Below are positions 18,071 through 26,541 of a DNA stretch of 64,000 nucleotides, in pieces. Made by a program: the position numbers and the translations under genes. Below the pieces are notes generated by a model. The model was not told the DNA's origin and did not search any database. It was given only the letters and a program-made list of their open reading frames with translations. Numbering within the stretch: position 1 is the stretch's first letter; every line of letters begins with the position of its first letter. Source of the DNA: JAWWPY01 sp964412845 (lineage in GTDB: Bacteria; Actinomycetota; Actinomycetes; Streptosporangiales; Streptosporangiaceae); assembly GCA_964412845.1 (NCBI GenBank), contig CAYPQM010000004.1:26535-90534 (forward strand), in the 5' to 3' direction.

Positions 18071-20680
18071 CTACGGCCCCTTGTCAGGAGAGTCTTTCCC
18101 GTCCTGAGGCATCCCGGTACCTACCGCAAGTAGCTCATATGCGGGGTTGATCATGACTGGCCCCTCCCCGCGCAGGCCAACCGGTCCGCGGAAGCGGACC
18201 CGCGCCCCGCAGATGAGTCCCGGGATATGCGACCGGCCGTAGAACAAGGCGGTCAGATCGCCGGTGGAATCGGAGATCTCGACGGCGAGCACGGAGTTCC
18301 GTTCCACCGGGCGGATCTCCACCGCTCGTACCCGGCCTTCCACGGTGCCGCGGCCGGGTTTGGTGATCGACCCGATGGGGTTGACGCCGGGTGGCGGGAC
18401 GGGCCTCTCGTAGCCCGGGTGGTCCCCGCCCGGCACGGCTGCAGGCGGGCCGCCGGGCTGACGCGGGCCCCGGCGCCGGAGCAGCCCCCGGAGCGGGGAC
18501 GGCGACGGCGCGCCAGTGACCAGGGGCAGGCCATCCGGGCCGGTAGCGATGTCCGGTGCCACGGGTTCGCTGGATGCGGCTGGTTCGCTCGATGGCGGCG
18601 GATCGGCGGGGCCGGGACGGGCCGCCGCGGCCGGCTCGGCTGGCCGGGCCGGCCCAGCGGGCTCCGCCGCCCCGGCCGGCTCGGGCGGCGCCGCGTCCTG
18701 GGTCCGGGCGACGTGGCGTGCCTGGAGCAGGTCGAGCCGGCTTCGCACGTCGAAGGGGACGATGGTCGCCACGGAGTGCTGGATATTGCTCAGCACCGCG
18801 GCGATCTTGTCTGCCGTGCGGTCATGCAGCAGCCGGCCGAGCAGCGGCGAGTAGCTCCGCCGGGGGAGGACCGCCGTCACGTGCGTGCCGGGCAGCGCCG
18901 CCTCCCGGCTCACCAGCTCGGCGGCGGCCCTGGTCAGCCTGCGGTCCGCGCAGTCGATGAAGTCGAGCACGACCCCCCGGTTGGCCCGCTCCCAGTCCTC
19001 ACGAAGGGTGTCCGCCTCGGCGGTGTCGATCACGAAGTGCACCGCCCGCAGCGTGGTCGGCCGCAAGCTGCGCGCGTAGCGCAGGGCCGCGAGCGTCGCC
19101 AGGTCAAACCGGTCCACGAACACGTACACCGTGCGCCGGGGATAGGTCGGCGGGGTGGCGGGCGGGGGCCGGTCGGTGATCCGCTCCAGAACCTGCGCTT
19201 CCAGCCCGTACTCCCGGTTGAGCCGGATGAGCACGGGCACGCCGACCGCGAAGAGGACCACCACCAGCCAGGCGCCTTCGGTGAACTTGACCACCACGAA
19301 GATCAGTACGATGACCGCGGAGATCACGCCCGCCGAGAAGTTGATCACCAGCTTGCGCCGCCAGCGCGGTTCCCTGGCCTCGTAGTGGTACTTGCCCATG
19401 CCGAGGCCGGCCATCGTGAACGCGGTGAACACCCCGATGGCATAGAAGGGGACCAGGCTGTTGACGCTCGCGCCGACGGCGGCCAGCAAGGCGGACGACA
19501 GCACGGCCAGCACGATGATCCCGTTGGAGAACACCAGCCGGTGGCCGCGTTTGGTCAGCCAGCGCGGCAGGAACGCGTCCTCGGCCACGAAGTTGGCCAG
19601 GAAAGGGAAGCCGTTGAAGCTGGTGTTCCCCCCGGTGTAGAGGATCAGCGCGGTCGCCGCCTGAATCAGGATGTACATGGCCGTGCCGAAGAACGAATGC
19701 CCGAAGACGAGCCGGGCCTCCTGGGAGATGACCGTCGGCACCCCGAGGGTGTAGGGCCGGGCATGCGTCACATGAGCCAGCCAGGAGACCCCCGCGACGA
19801 GGGAGCCGAGGATGAGGCCCTCGGTCACCAGCACGCGGCGGGCGTTGAGGCCTTCCGGGGGCTTGAACGCGCTGACCGCGTTCGAGACCGCCTCGATGCC
19901 GGTCAGTGAGGAGCCGCCGTTGGCGAACGCCCGCAGCAGCACGAAGACCATGCCGAACGCGATCAGCCCGCTGTGGCTCGGGGCACCGGTAACCACGCCG
20001 GCCTGCGGGTGGTAGAGCGGCAGCGCGCCGAACGCCTCCCGCAGCAGCCCGGTGACGATCATGAGGATGATGACGCCGGAGAACAGGTACGTGGGAACCG
20101 CGAACGACCGGCCGGCCTCGCGGATGCCCCGCAGGTTGCCGTAGCACATCAAGATCACGATGACGATCGAGATGATGGTGATGAGGTCCGGGTGGTTCAG
20201 CGCCGGGACGGCCGACGCTACCGCCGCCGTGCCCGCGGCGACCTGGACCGCCACGGTGACCACGTAGTCAATGAGCAGTGCGACCGCGGCGACCTGAGCC
20301 ACCCGGGGCCCGAAGTTGTCCCGGGCCACCACATAGGATCCGCCCGCCCTGGTGTACACCGTGACGACCTCACGGTAGGACAGCACGACCAGCGCCATCA
20401 CGAACAGGACGACACCCGTCAGCGGCAGGATGAGCGCGAACGCCGCGACCCCCAGGCCGCCCTTGAGCAGCTCGATCAGGATCTCTTCCGTGCCATAGGC
20501 CGACGAGGAGATCCCGTCCGGTGCCAGCACACCCAGCGCGAGCACCTTGGACAGCCGTTGCTCGCCAAGTTCCTCGTTGACCATGGGCGGCCCGAGCAGC
20601 CGCCGCTTGAGCGAGTACGCGAAACCCTCCGGCGGGTTGTCCCCCCCGCCGGGGAAGCCCACGCCCTTCCGCATTGCCAC
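18071..20680 (-). CDS. KimA-type APC potassium importer fused to a C-terminal OB-fold
   Basis: 869 residues, GTG 20680 with GAGG upstream. Residues ~20-500 are an APC-superfamily transporter strongly resembling B. subtilis KimA. The residues KimA uses for K+ are retained in context: D55/Y62 (PDGISSSAYGTE), Y139/T142 (DYVVTVAVQ), T260 (SSLTGIEA) and Y413 (FYAIGVF). Residues ~510-640 are the cytosolic USP-like domain. A disordered Pro/Ala/Glu linker (~640-770) leads to an OB-fold (~775-860; GTVEGRVRAVEIRPVE, DSTGDLTALFYGR). In other actinobacteria, as I recall, a related permease and an OB-fold protein are separate near neighbours by the Trk genes; here they are one polypeptide. Assignment from remembered family sequences. 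Confidence 0.82.
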   Translation of the reverse strand: MAMRKGVGFPGGGDNPPEGFAYSLKRRLLGPPMVNEELGEQRLSKVLALGVLAPDGISSSAYGTEEILIELLKGGLGVAAFALILPLTGVVLFVMALVVLSYREVVTVYTRAGGSYVVARDNFGPRVAQVAAVALLIDYVVTVAVQVAAGTAAVASAVPALNHPDLITIISIVIVILMCYGNLRGIREAGRSFAVPTYLFSGVIILMIVTGLLREAFGALPLYHPQAGVVTGAPSHSGLIAFGMVFVLLRAFANGGSSLTGIEAVSNAVSAFKPPEGLNARRVLVTEGLILGSLVAGVSWLAHVTHARPYTLGVPTVISQEARLVFGHSFFGTAMYILIQAATALILYTGGNTSFNGFPFLANFVAEDAFLPRWLTKRGHRLVFSNGIIVLAVLSSALLAAVGASVNSLVPFYAIGVFTAFTMAGLGMGKYHYEAREPRWRRKLVINFSAGVISAVIVLIFVVVKFTEGAWLVVVLFAVGVPVLIRLNREYGLEAQVLERITDRPPPATPPTYPRRTVYVFVDRFDLATLAALRYARSLRPTTLRAVHFVIDTAEADTLREDWERANRGVVLDFIDCADRRLTRAAAELVSREAALPGTHVTAVLPRRSYSPLLGRLLHDRTADKIAAVLSNIQHSVATIVPFDVRSRLDLLQARHVARTQDAAPPEPAGAAEPAGPARPAEPAAAARPGPADPPPSSEPAASSEPVAPDIATGPDGLPLVTGAPSPSPLRGLLRRRGPRQPGGPPAAVPGGDHPGYERPVPPPGVNPIGSITKPGRGTVEGRVRAVEIRPVERNSVLAVEISDSTGDLTALFYGRSHIPGLICGARVRFRGPVGLRGEGPVMINPAYELLAVGTGMPQDGKDSPDKGP

Positions 20681-20767
20681 CTGCGTGCCTCACTCTCCTG
20701 ACGTGGCCTTCATACCATCGCGCCCGGATAGCCCCGACCAGCAGGGCACTGCTCCGCCGGGCGTTCC

Positions 20768-22135
20768 TCAGCCGATGCCGAAGAAGCCCAGCACCGTGAA
20801 GCCGAGCAGCAGCAGGCTCATGGCCGAGATGGCGACCACGCACAAGGTGGCGGCCACCCGGAACACCGGGCCGTTCGCCGCCCCGCCCAGCACGCTGCGC
20901 CGGTTGGTGAGGATAAGGATGTAGGCCAGGACGACCGGCGTGACCACGCCCTGCAGCACCTGGGTGCCGATCAGCAAAGTGATCAGGTTGATGGGCGTGA
21001 GGGCGAGCGCGGCGCCCACAATGACCTGCACGGTGAACAGCCCGAGGAAAAGCCGGGCCTCGGTGAACCGGCGGGATACCGAACGCTCGACCCCGACCGC
21101 TTCGCTGATGGCGTACGCGCTGGACAGCGGGACCACCGCCCCGGCCAGCGCGGAGGCGCCGATGAGCCCCAGCGCGAACAGCACCTCGGCCGCCGGGCCT
21201 GCGACCGGGCGCAGCGCCTCCGCCGCCTCCTTGGCTGAGGTCAGCGGGCCCCTCCCGCCGATCGCGGCCCCGGTGGCGATGATGATCGTGATGGACACGA
21301 TGCAGGCGAACAGGGCCCCGGAGATCGCGTCGATCCGGGCCCGGGGGTAATCGGCCTTGTCGGCCCCCTTGTCCACCACTCCGGCCGCCGCGTAGAGCTG
21401 CATGTAGGGACTGACCGTGGTCCCGATCAGCGCCACGCCCAGCAGCAGGAATCCCTTGGTGTACAGGAAATGGGGGATCACCAGGTCGCTGCCGACCTTG
21501 GCCCAGTCCGGGTGGCCCAGCACGGCCGCGATCGGGTAGGCGAGGAAGGCCAACGACAAGATCAGAAAGATCCTTTCCGCATAACGGTAGGACCCGAACA
21601 GCACGAGGGCCCAGATGGCGACGGCCGAGATGGGAATGATCACATATCGGCTCACGCCCAGCAGCTCGAAGGCCGCGCCGATCCCGGCGAACTCCGAGAC
21701 CACCAGGCCGGTATTGGCCAGCAGCACGCAGGCGAGCGCCACGCCGGTCAGCCGCAGGCTGAACTGCTCCCGGATCAGGGCCGCGAGTCCCTTGCCGGTA
21801 TGGGTGCCCAGGCGTACCGCCATCTCCTGCACCAGCACGAGCGCGAAGGTGACCAGCACCATGAAGAACAGGGTCCGGTAGACGAACTGGGAGCCGGCCG
21901 ACGCGTAGGTGGCGATCCCGGCGGCGTCGTTGCCGGCGTTCGCGGCGACCACCCCGGGGCCGGCGATGGCCAGGATGAGCCAGATCCGGCTCTTGCGCGA
22001 CCGGATCAGCCGGACCCCGCCGATCCGCACCCTGGTCAGCGAGGCCAGGCCCTCCCTGGATCGGGACGGGCGCTCGGCCGGGTGCGCAACTTCTGCCGGG
22101 TTTGCCGCTTCTTCCTGATCCTCCCGGGTGCTCAC
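20768..22135 (-). CDS. Nramp-related divalent metal transporter, Mg2+-type site
   Basis: 455 residues, GTG 22135 overlapping the upstream stop (GTGA). About 11 TM helices with the Nramp arrangement. The TM1 motif that is DPGN in Mn/Fe Nramps is D70-A-A-G here (AGNDAAGIAT): the Asp is kept but the Asn is lost. The TM6 motif that is MPH is S242-P-Y (GTTVSPYMQLY), so the metal-coordinating Met that favours transition metals is a Ser. This pattern points to the Nramp-related magnesium transporters rather than MntH. Coupling to an MgtE-N/CBS protein supports Mg2+. The N-terminal ~45 residues are polar and cytosolic. Confidence 0.8.
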   Translation of the reverse strand: MSTREDQEEAANPAEVAHPAERPSRSREGLASLTRVRIGGVRLIRSRKSRIWLILAIAGPGVVAANAGNDAAGIATYASAGSQFVYRTLFFMVLVTFALVLVQEMAVRLGTHTGKGLAALIREQFSLRLTGVALACVLLANTGLVVSEFAGIGAAFELLGVSRYVIIPISAVAIWALVLFGSYRYAERIFLILSLAFLAYPIAAVLGHPDWAKVGSDLVIPHFLYTKGFLLLGVALIGTTVSPYMQLYAAAGVVDKGADKADYPRARIDAISGALFACIVSITIIIATGAAIGGRGPLTSAKEAAEALRPVAGPAAEVLFALGLIGASALAGAVVPLSSAYAISEAVGVERSVSRRFTEARLFLGLFTVQVIVGAALALTPINLITLLIGTQVLQGVVTPVVLAYILILTNRRSVLGGAANGPVFRVAATLCVVAISAMSLLLLGFTVLGFFGIG

Positions 22136-23514
22136 TGCAGCAGCCTCGGGAAGTGCAGCCGCCCGTGCCCGGGCACGAGGGCGTCGAGGACGTCGTCGGA
22201 CAGGATCCGGCCCAGCGGCCGCCCGTCGTCATCGACCACGAGCAGCGAGGAGCGCCGTGACTCGACCAATTCAGTGGCCACGTCGTCCAGGTCGGTGTCG
22301 GGGCGCAAGGTAACCGGAGGATTCTCCGGATCGATCAGGTCGCCGAGCCGGGTATCGCCGTTACTGACCAGCAGGTCGAACGCTGAGACGTCGCCGACCA
22401 GCCGGCCGCCGTCATCCAGCACGGCCACCGAGTCGATCTCGGTCCGGTGCCCGGCCTGCTCGGCCAGCCGTCTGCTGACCTGGGCGACCGTCTCGTCGGG
22501 GTGCGCGCAGGCCAGCACGCTGGTCATGATTCCGCCGGCCTCGTCCCCGGGGTAGCCGAGCAGCCTGACCAGCTCCCGGCGGGCGGGCACGGCGATCCGG
22601 GACAGCAGCAGGGACTGCTCGTCCCTGGAGAGTTCCCGCAGCGCGTCCACGGCCTCGTCCGGTTCCATCCGGGACAGCAGCTCGGCGGCCTGGGCCGGTT
22701 CCACCTCACGCAGCAGCGCGGTCAGCTCGTCCGGCTCCATCTCCTCCAGCGCGTCCGCGGCGAGATCGTGATCGAGGCTGGCCAGCAGTTCCTTCCGGCC
22801 GGACCGGCCCAGTCCTTCCAGGACATCGGCGAGTTCGGCGGGGCGGAGCTTGTGCAGCGCGGAGTGCGGGGCGCGCAGCTTCATCGCCGCCGGCGCCTCC
22901 GCGGAGTCCTCGCCGAACGACTCGATCGCGGCCCAGTCGATGACCCGGTCCGGGGTCGGGTGCCAGCGGTACCGCCGGGGGCCCAGCCTGCGCAGGAGGG
23001 TCTGCAGGCCCACGTCCACGCCGACCAGGTGGACTTGGTCGCCGACCTGCGCCAGGTAGAGGTCGGCCGCCCGGATCACCTGGATCTCGTCGGTGTCCAC
23101 CAGTTGGTGATCGAGGATGTCCCGGGCCAGGAGCACTTCGCCGTCGCGGCGCTGGAACTCCCGCAGGTCCAGCCGGGCGGTGCGGAGCGTCACCGAGCGG
23201 CGGTGCACCCGGTCGATGTTCGACGCGTCGAGGAAGGTGCGGCGGCGGGCCACCCGGATCACGATCCCAGTGACCAGGGGGTAAGTCTCGCCTCCATGCA
23301 CCTTGGCGACCAGGTCAACGACGCTGCCGACCTCGTCGCCGGCCTGGTTGAGCACGGGCCGCCCGATCAGGCCAGCCAGCGAGACGATGTCCTGGCGGAC
23401 CTGGCGCGAGGTCATCATGCGCTCGGTCGGCTGGATGAACCGGCTGGTCAGCGACGCGCGGTTGCGCCGCCGGCGGTCTGTCTGCCGCCGGGCACCGAAG
23501 ATTCGATCGGACAC
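22132..23514 (-). CDS. PRC-barrel + MgtE N-domain + CBS pair, without MgtE membrane domain
   Basis: About 460 residues from GTG 23514, chosen because AGGAGG lies 5 nt upstream. Order: PRC-barrel-like N-terminus (LIGRPVLNQAGDEVGSVVDL), a second beta-rich segment, the MgtE N superhelix (LRPAELADVLEGLGRSGRKE, EEMEPDELTALLREVEPAQA and similar repeats, ~250-330), then two CBS motifs (GGIMTSVLACAHPDETVAQV; VTLRPDTDLDDVATELVESR) to the end. In MgtE channels this sensor gates the attached pore by binding Mg2+. Here no TM helices follow. The very next, overlapping gene encodes an Nramp-related permease, suggesting a sensor acting in trans. Confidence 0.85.
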   Translation of the reverse strand: MSDRIFGARRQTDRRRRNRASLTSRFIQPTERMMTSRQVRQDIVSLAGLIGRPVLNQAGDEVGSVVDLVAKVHGGETYPLVTGIVIRVARRRTFLDASNIDRVHRRSVTLRTARLDLREFQRRDGEVLLARDILDHQLVDTDEIQVIRAADLYLAQVGDQVHLVGVDVGLQTLLRRLGPRRYRWHPTPDRVIDWAAIESFGEDSAEAPAAMKLRAPHSALHKLRPAELADVLEGLGRSGRKELLASLDHDLAADALEEMEPDELTALLREVEPAQAAELLSRMEPDEAVDALRELSRDEQSLLLSRIAVPARRELVRLLGYPGDEAGGIMTSVLACAHPDETVAQVSRRLAEQAGHRTEIDSVAVLDDGGRLVGDVSAFDLLVSNGDTRLGDLIDPENPPVTLRPDTDLDDVATELVESRRSSLLVVDDDGRPLGRILSDDVLDALVPGHGRLHFPRLLQ

Positions 23515-23690
23515 AGCAACCTCCTGGGCCCGCCGGCCAGGTCCGGACTGTCTAACCCGGGGGAGCTGGCCAGCGTGGGCGGGAACGGAATGGGTACCGT
23601 CTGGCGGTCCGGCCCCTGTCCGTGGCCGTGACCGCCGTGGTTGTACTGCTTGGATCGCCCAGCACGGCCACACCCCCTCGCCTCGGTTGC

Positions 23691-23720
23691 ACTAACAAGG
23701 TTAGTAGGCACCTGGGTGCC
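23691..23720. promoter_or_regulatory. Two adjacent palindromes upstream of the MgtE-N/Nramp-like operon
   Basis: ACTAAC-AAG-GTTAGT (23691-23705, perfect 6-bp arms) is followed directly by GGCACC-TG-GGTGCC (23707-23720). They lie ~180 bp upstream of GTG 23514 in an otherwise uncommitted gap. The first resembles the general form of DtxR/MntR-family metal-regulator boxes but does not match one exactly. Regulator unknown. Confidence 0.45.
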
Positions 23721-23781
23721 TGGCCACGACCGTTCCTCAGCTGCGACCACGATCTGTGATCCCGAGTCTGTCACATCGGGA

Positions 23782-24918
23782 TCAGCTGGCGACCCCGCGG
23801 TCGCGCAGCGCAGTGACCTCACCGCGGGAGAATCCGAGCTCGGCGAGAACAGCCTTGGTGTCCGCGCCCGGCTTGACTGGCGGCGCCGGGTTGCCGCACG
23901 GGGTCCGGTCGAACCGGGGTGCGGGCGCGGGCTGGATCACGCCGCCCACGGTGATGAACGTGCCCCGGGCCGTGTTGTGCGGGTGGGCTGGCGCATCCCC
24001 CGGGCTCAGCACCGGGGCGACGCAGGCGTCCGCGCCGTCGAACAACTCCACCAGGTCGGCCTGAGTGCGTTCCGCGAACGCCTGGGCCAGCCGCGCGCGC
24101 AGGGCAGGCCAGCGGGACCGGTCGTACTGGGCGGGCAGCCCGGCGCTGTCCAGGCCCAGCCGGGTCAGCAGTTCGTCGTAGAACTTCGGTTCCAGGGCGC
24201 CGACCGCCATGTGCTTGCCGTCGGCGGTTTCGTACGTGTCATAGAACGGGGCGGCGCCGTCGAGCACATTGCTGCCCCGCTCGTCCTGCCACGCCCCTGC
24301 GGCCCGCAAACCGTGGATGAACGACGTCAGCAGCGCGGACCCGTCCACCATGGCCGCGTCGACGACCTGCCCGCGGCCGGAGCGCTCCCGCTCCAGCAGG
24401 GCCGCGAGCACGCCGACGGCCAGCAGCATGCCGCCGCCACCGAAGTCGCCGACCAGGTTGAGCGGCGGCACCGGTCGCTCGCCGGCCCGGCCGATCGGGT
24501 AGAGGCTCCCGGCGACCGCGATGTAATCGATGTCGTGCCCGGCGGTGGCGGCCAGCGGGCCATCCTGCCCCCAGCCGGTCATCCGGGCGAAGACCAGCCG
24601 CGGGTTGCGTTCCAGGCAGACGTCAGGACCGAAGCCGAGCCGCTCCGCGACGCCGGGCCGGAACCCTTCCACGAGGACGTCGGCATCGGCGAGGAGGCGC
24701 AGCAGCACGGCGACGCCCTCGGCGTCCTTGAGGTTGAGCCGGATCGACCGGCGCCCGCGGGCGAGCGGATCCACTGGCGGGAGCGTCTGCCTGCCCGCCC
24801 GGTCCAGCCGGTCCACCCGGATAACATCCGCGCCCAGATCGGAAAGAACCATGCAGCCAAACGGCGCTGGCGCGAGGCTGGCGATCTCAATGACCCGCAC
24901 GCCGTCCAGTGGTCCCAT
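23782..24918 (-). CDS. CaiB/BaiF-family alpha-methylacyl-CoA racemase
   Basis: 378 residues from ATG 24918 (GGGAGGGTGG just upstream). Opens MGPLDGVRVIEIASLAPAPF, a family III CoA-transferase N-terminus. The catalytic His and Asp of the racemase subgroup are in GHDIDYIAVAGSL and LVGDFGGGGMLLAVGVLAAL, with the Glu in YDTYETADGKHMAVGALEPK. This matches the M. tuberculosis Mcr/AMACR pattern rather than a CoA transferase. It epimerises 2-methylacyl-CoA thioesters for beta-oxidation. Only ~67 bp downstream of the ferredoxin gene, so possibly on the same transcript. Confidence 0.88.
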   Translation of the reverse strand: MGPLDGVRVIEIASLAPAPFGCMVLSDLGADVIRVDRLDRAGRQTLPPVDPLARGRRSIRLNLKDAEGVAVLLRLLADADVLVEGFRPGVAERLGFGPDVCLERNPRLVFARMTGWGQDGPLAATAGHDIDYIAVAGSLYPIGRAGERPVPPLNLVGDFGGGGMLLAVGVLAALLERERSGRGQVVDAAMVDGSALLTSFIHGLRAAGAWQDERGSNVLDGAAPFYDTYETADGKHMAVGALEPKFYDELLTRLGLDSAGLPAQYDRSRWPALRARLAQAFAERTQADLVELFDGADACVAPVLSPGDAPAHPHNTARGTFITVGGVIQPAPAPRFDRTPCGNPAPPVKPGADTKAVLAELGFSRGEVTALRDRGVAS

Positions 24919-24985
24919 CCACCCTCCCCGCTCGTGCCTTCCGCAAGTTCTGTGCCCCGGAAGCCTAGCGAGGTCCGCCCGGCGG

Positions 24986-25204
24986 CTACCCCCGGGACCG
25001 GCGCTGGCTCTCCAGCCGCAGCGCAAGCGTGGGACAGGCGGTCACCGCCCGCCGGGCGTGCGAAATCAGTTCGTCGGGTACCGGCTCTGTGGTGATGACC
25101 GGGAACCCCCACGGGTCCAGGGTGATGAACTCGGGGAACAGGTCGGCGCATACCCCATGAGCGTCACAGGCGATGGGGTTGATCCGCAGCACCTGGCGGC
25201 TCAT
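24986..25204 (-). CDS. Small ferredoxin (3Fe-4S type)
   Basis: 72 residues; ATG overlaps the NuoF-like stop by 4 nt (ATGA). Starts MSRQVLRINPIACDAHGVCA and ends with TACPTLALRL. The cluster motif has three Cys (C-x5-C ... CP); the position of the second Cys in 4Fe-4S ferredoxins is His (CDAHGVC). This is typical of single-cluster actinobacterial ferredoxins that carry [3Fe-4S]. As the last gene of the coupled set it is the likely soluble partner of the NuoF-like flavoprotein. Confidence 0.88.
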   Translation of the reverse strand: MSRQVLRINPIACDAHGVCADLFPEFITLDPWGFPVITTEPVPDELISHARRAVTACPTLALRLESQRRSRG

Positions 25205-26541
25205 GGCGACCGGTCTCCCGGGCCGCGGCCCGGCTGCTGCTCGGCGGCGACCGGGACCGGCAGCACGGGCGGGCGGCGGGCCCGCGGGCACGGCCCGTAC
25301 CGCAGATGGTGCTCCAGATCCGCGCCGAACACCTGGAGCGCGCTCGCGGCCAGGGCAACCGCCCCATCGGGGAAATGGCAGGCCCCGCGCCCCCGCACCA
25401 GCGGCATTATCTGCCGCACCCAGGCGTCGGCTCGCTCGTCCCCGCCCTGGAAGGCGATATGGTCCAGGGCGTCGGCGATGGCGGGCAGACCGTAGCTGCA
25501 CGGGCCGCACTGGCCCGCGCTCTGGCCGGCCAGGTAGCGGAAAACCCGCGCCGTCTCCGCGATGCCGCAGGCGGATTCCGGCAGAACGATCAGGACACCG
25601 GAGCCGAGCGCGGCTCCCGCGGCACGCAGGCCCGGGTGGCTGGCCGGCACGTCGGCCGCGGCGGGCAACGGCAGCCAGCCGCCGAAATAGCCGCCGGCCA
25701 GGATCGCCTGCGGCGGCTCCGGCGCCCCGCCGGCCAGCGCGATCAGGTCCCCCAGCCGAGTCCCCAGGGCAACTTCGTAAACTCCGGGCCGGTGCACCGC
25801 GCCGCTGATGGTCAGCAGCGCGGAGCCCGGGGCCGCCTCCGTGCCAACCGAGCGGAACCAGTCCGGGCCGTACCTGCCGATCAGGGCGACGTGCGCCAGC
25901 GTCTCCACGTTGTTCACCAGTGTGGCCCGGCCGCCGACGCCGCGCTCGAACGGCCGCGGCGGGACGTAGAGAGGCACCGCGGGACCACCGTTCAGGAAAT
26001 TCACCAGCGCGGATTCCTCGCTGGCCACATACCCGCCGGGCAGGGTCACCAGCTCGACCGGCACCTGGTCCAGTTGCGCGTCCGCGCGTTCCCCGATAGC
26101 CGCTGATAGCTGCCGGACCCGCTGCGGATAGCCGCCGTCCACGCAGAGGTACGCGTCGGTGGCGCCGATCGCGGCGGCCGCCGCCGCGATACCGTCCAGC
26201 ACCAGGTGCGGAGACTGACCCAGCAGCACCGCGTCCTTCCCGCTGGCCGGCTCAGACTCGGCGCCGTTGGCGACGACCACGGCCGGGCCGCCCCGGCCCC
26301 GGCGCCCGCCCGCCGCGGCCACGGCCCGCATCTTGCGTGCGGTGGGAAAACCCGCGCCGCCGCGGCCGGTCAGCCCGGCCCGCTCAATGCTGGTGATCAA
26401 TGGGGCCGCGCCGGGCCCGTCGCGGCCCCGTGCTGCCCCGGAAGCGGCGGGCAGCGGGCCGTACCGCGCGATGTGCGCCCGCAGTCCGAGCGGCCTGCCG
26501 TGCGTAATCAGCCGGGGCAGCTGGCCGGTCGGCTGGTTCAC
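25201..26541 (-). CDS. NuoF-like NADH-binding flavoprotein with modified Fe-S motif
   Basis: 446 residues from GTG 26541 (GTGA overlap with the upstream gene). Contains the NADH/FMN motif GLTGRGGAGFPTARKM, NGAESEPASGKDAVLL, VNNVETLAHV, an SLBB-like segment (GAVHRPGVYEVALGTRLGDL) and a C-terminal Fe-S region. NuoF normally has CGxCxxC plus a distal Cys; here it reads SAGQCGPCSYG with GACHFPDGA, so the first Cys is Ala. I recall the same form in related streptomycete proteins, so it is probably a subgroup trait rather than damage. Not part of a complex I cluster; predicted to pass electrons between NAD(H), the ferredoxin and the membrane heme protein encoded beside it. Confidence 0.82.
   Translation of the reverse strand: MNQPTGQLPRLITHGRPLGLRAHIARYGPLPAASGAARGRDGPGAAPLITSIERAGLTGRGGAGFPTARKMRAVAAAGGRRGRGGPAVVVANGAESEPASGKDAVLLGQSPHLVLDGIAAAAAAIGATDAYLCVDGGYPQRVRQLSAAIGERADAQLDQVPVELVTLPGGYVASEESALVNFLNGGPAVPLYVPPRPFERGVGGRATLVNNVETLAHVALIGRYGPDWFRSVGTEAAPGSALLTISGAVHRPGVYEVALGTRLGDLIALAGGAPEPPQAILAGGYFGGWLPLPAAADVPASHPGLRAAGAALGSGVLIVLPESACGIAETARVFRYLAGQSAGQCGPCSYGLPAIADALDHIAFQGGDERADAWVRQIMPLVRGRGACHFPDGAVALAASALQVFGADLEHHLRYGPCPRARRPPVLPVPVAAEQQPGRGPGDRSP

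Noticed and set aside
18227..19909. 560-codon open frame opposite the KimA-like gene
   Set aside because: Arg/Gly/His-rich shadow of a GC-rich gene; the opposite strand has clear APC and OB-fold motifs.
20370..22232. 620-codon minus-strand frame overlapping the Nramp-like gene
   Set aside because: Arg/Gly/Pro-rich, no recognisable motif, spans the boundaries of two real genes.
22447..23631. 394-codon plus-strand frame opposite the MgtE-N protein
   Set aside because: Shadow frame; the composition is typical of antisense to high-GC coding sequence.
23525..23690. M-box or ydaO-type riboswitch upstream of the MgtE-N/Nramp-like operon
   Set aside because: Looked for because of the ion-transport context, but no recognisable conserved core was found by eye; a covariance-model scan would settle it.
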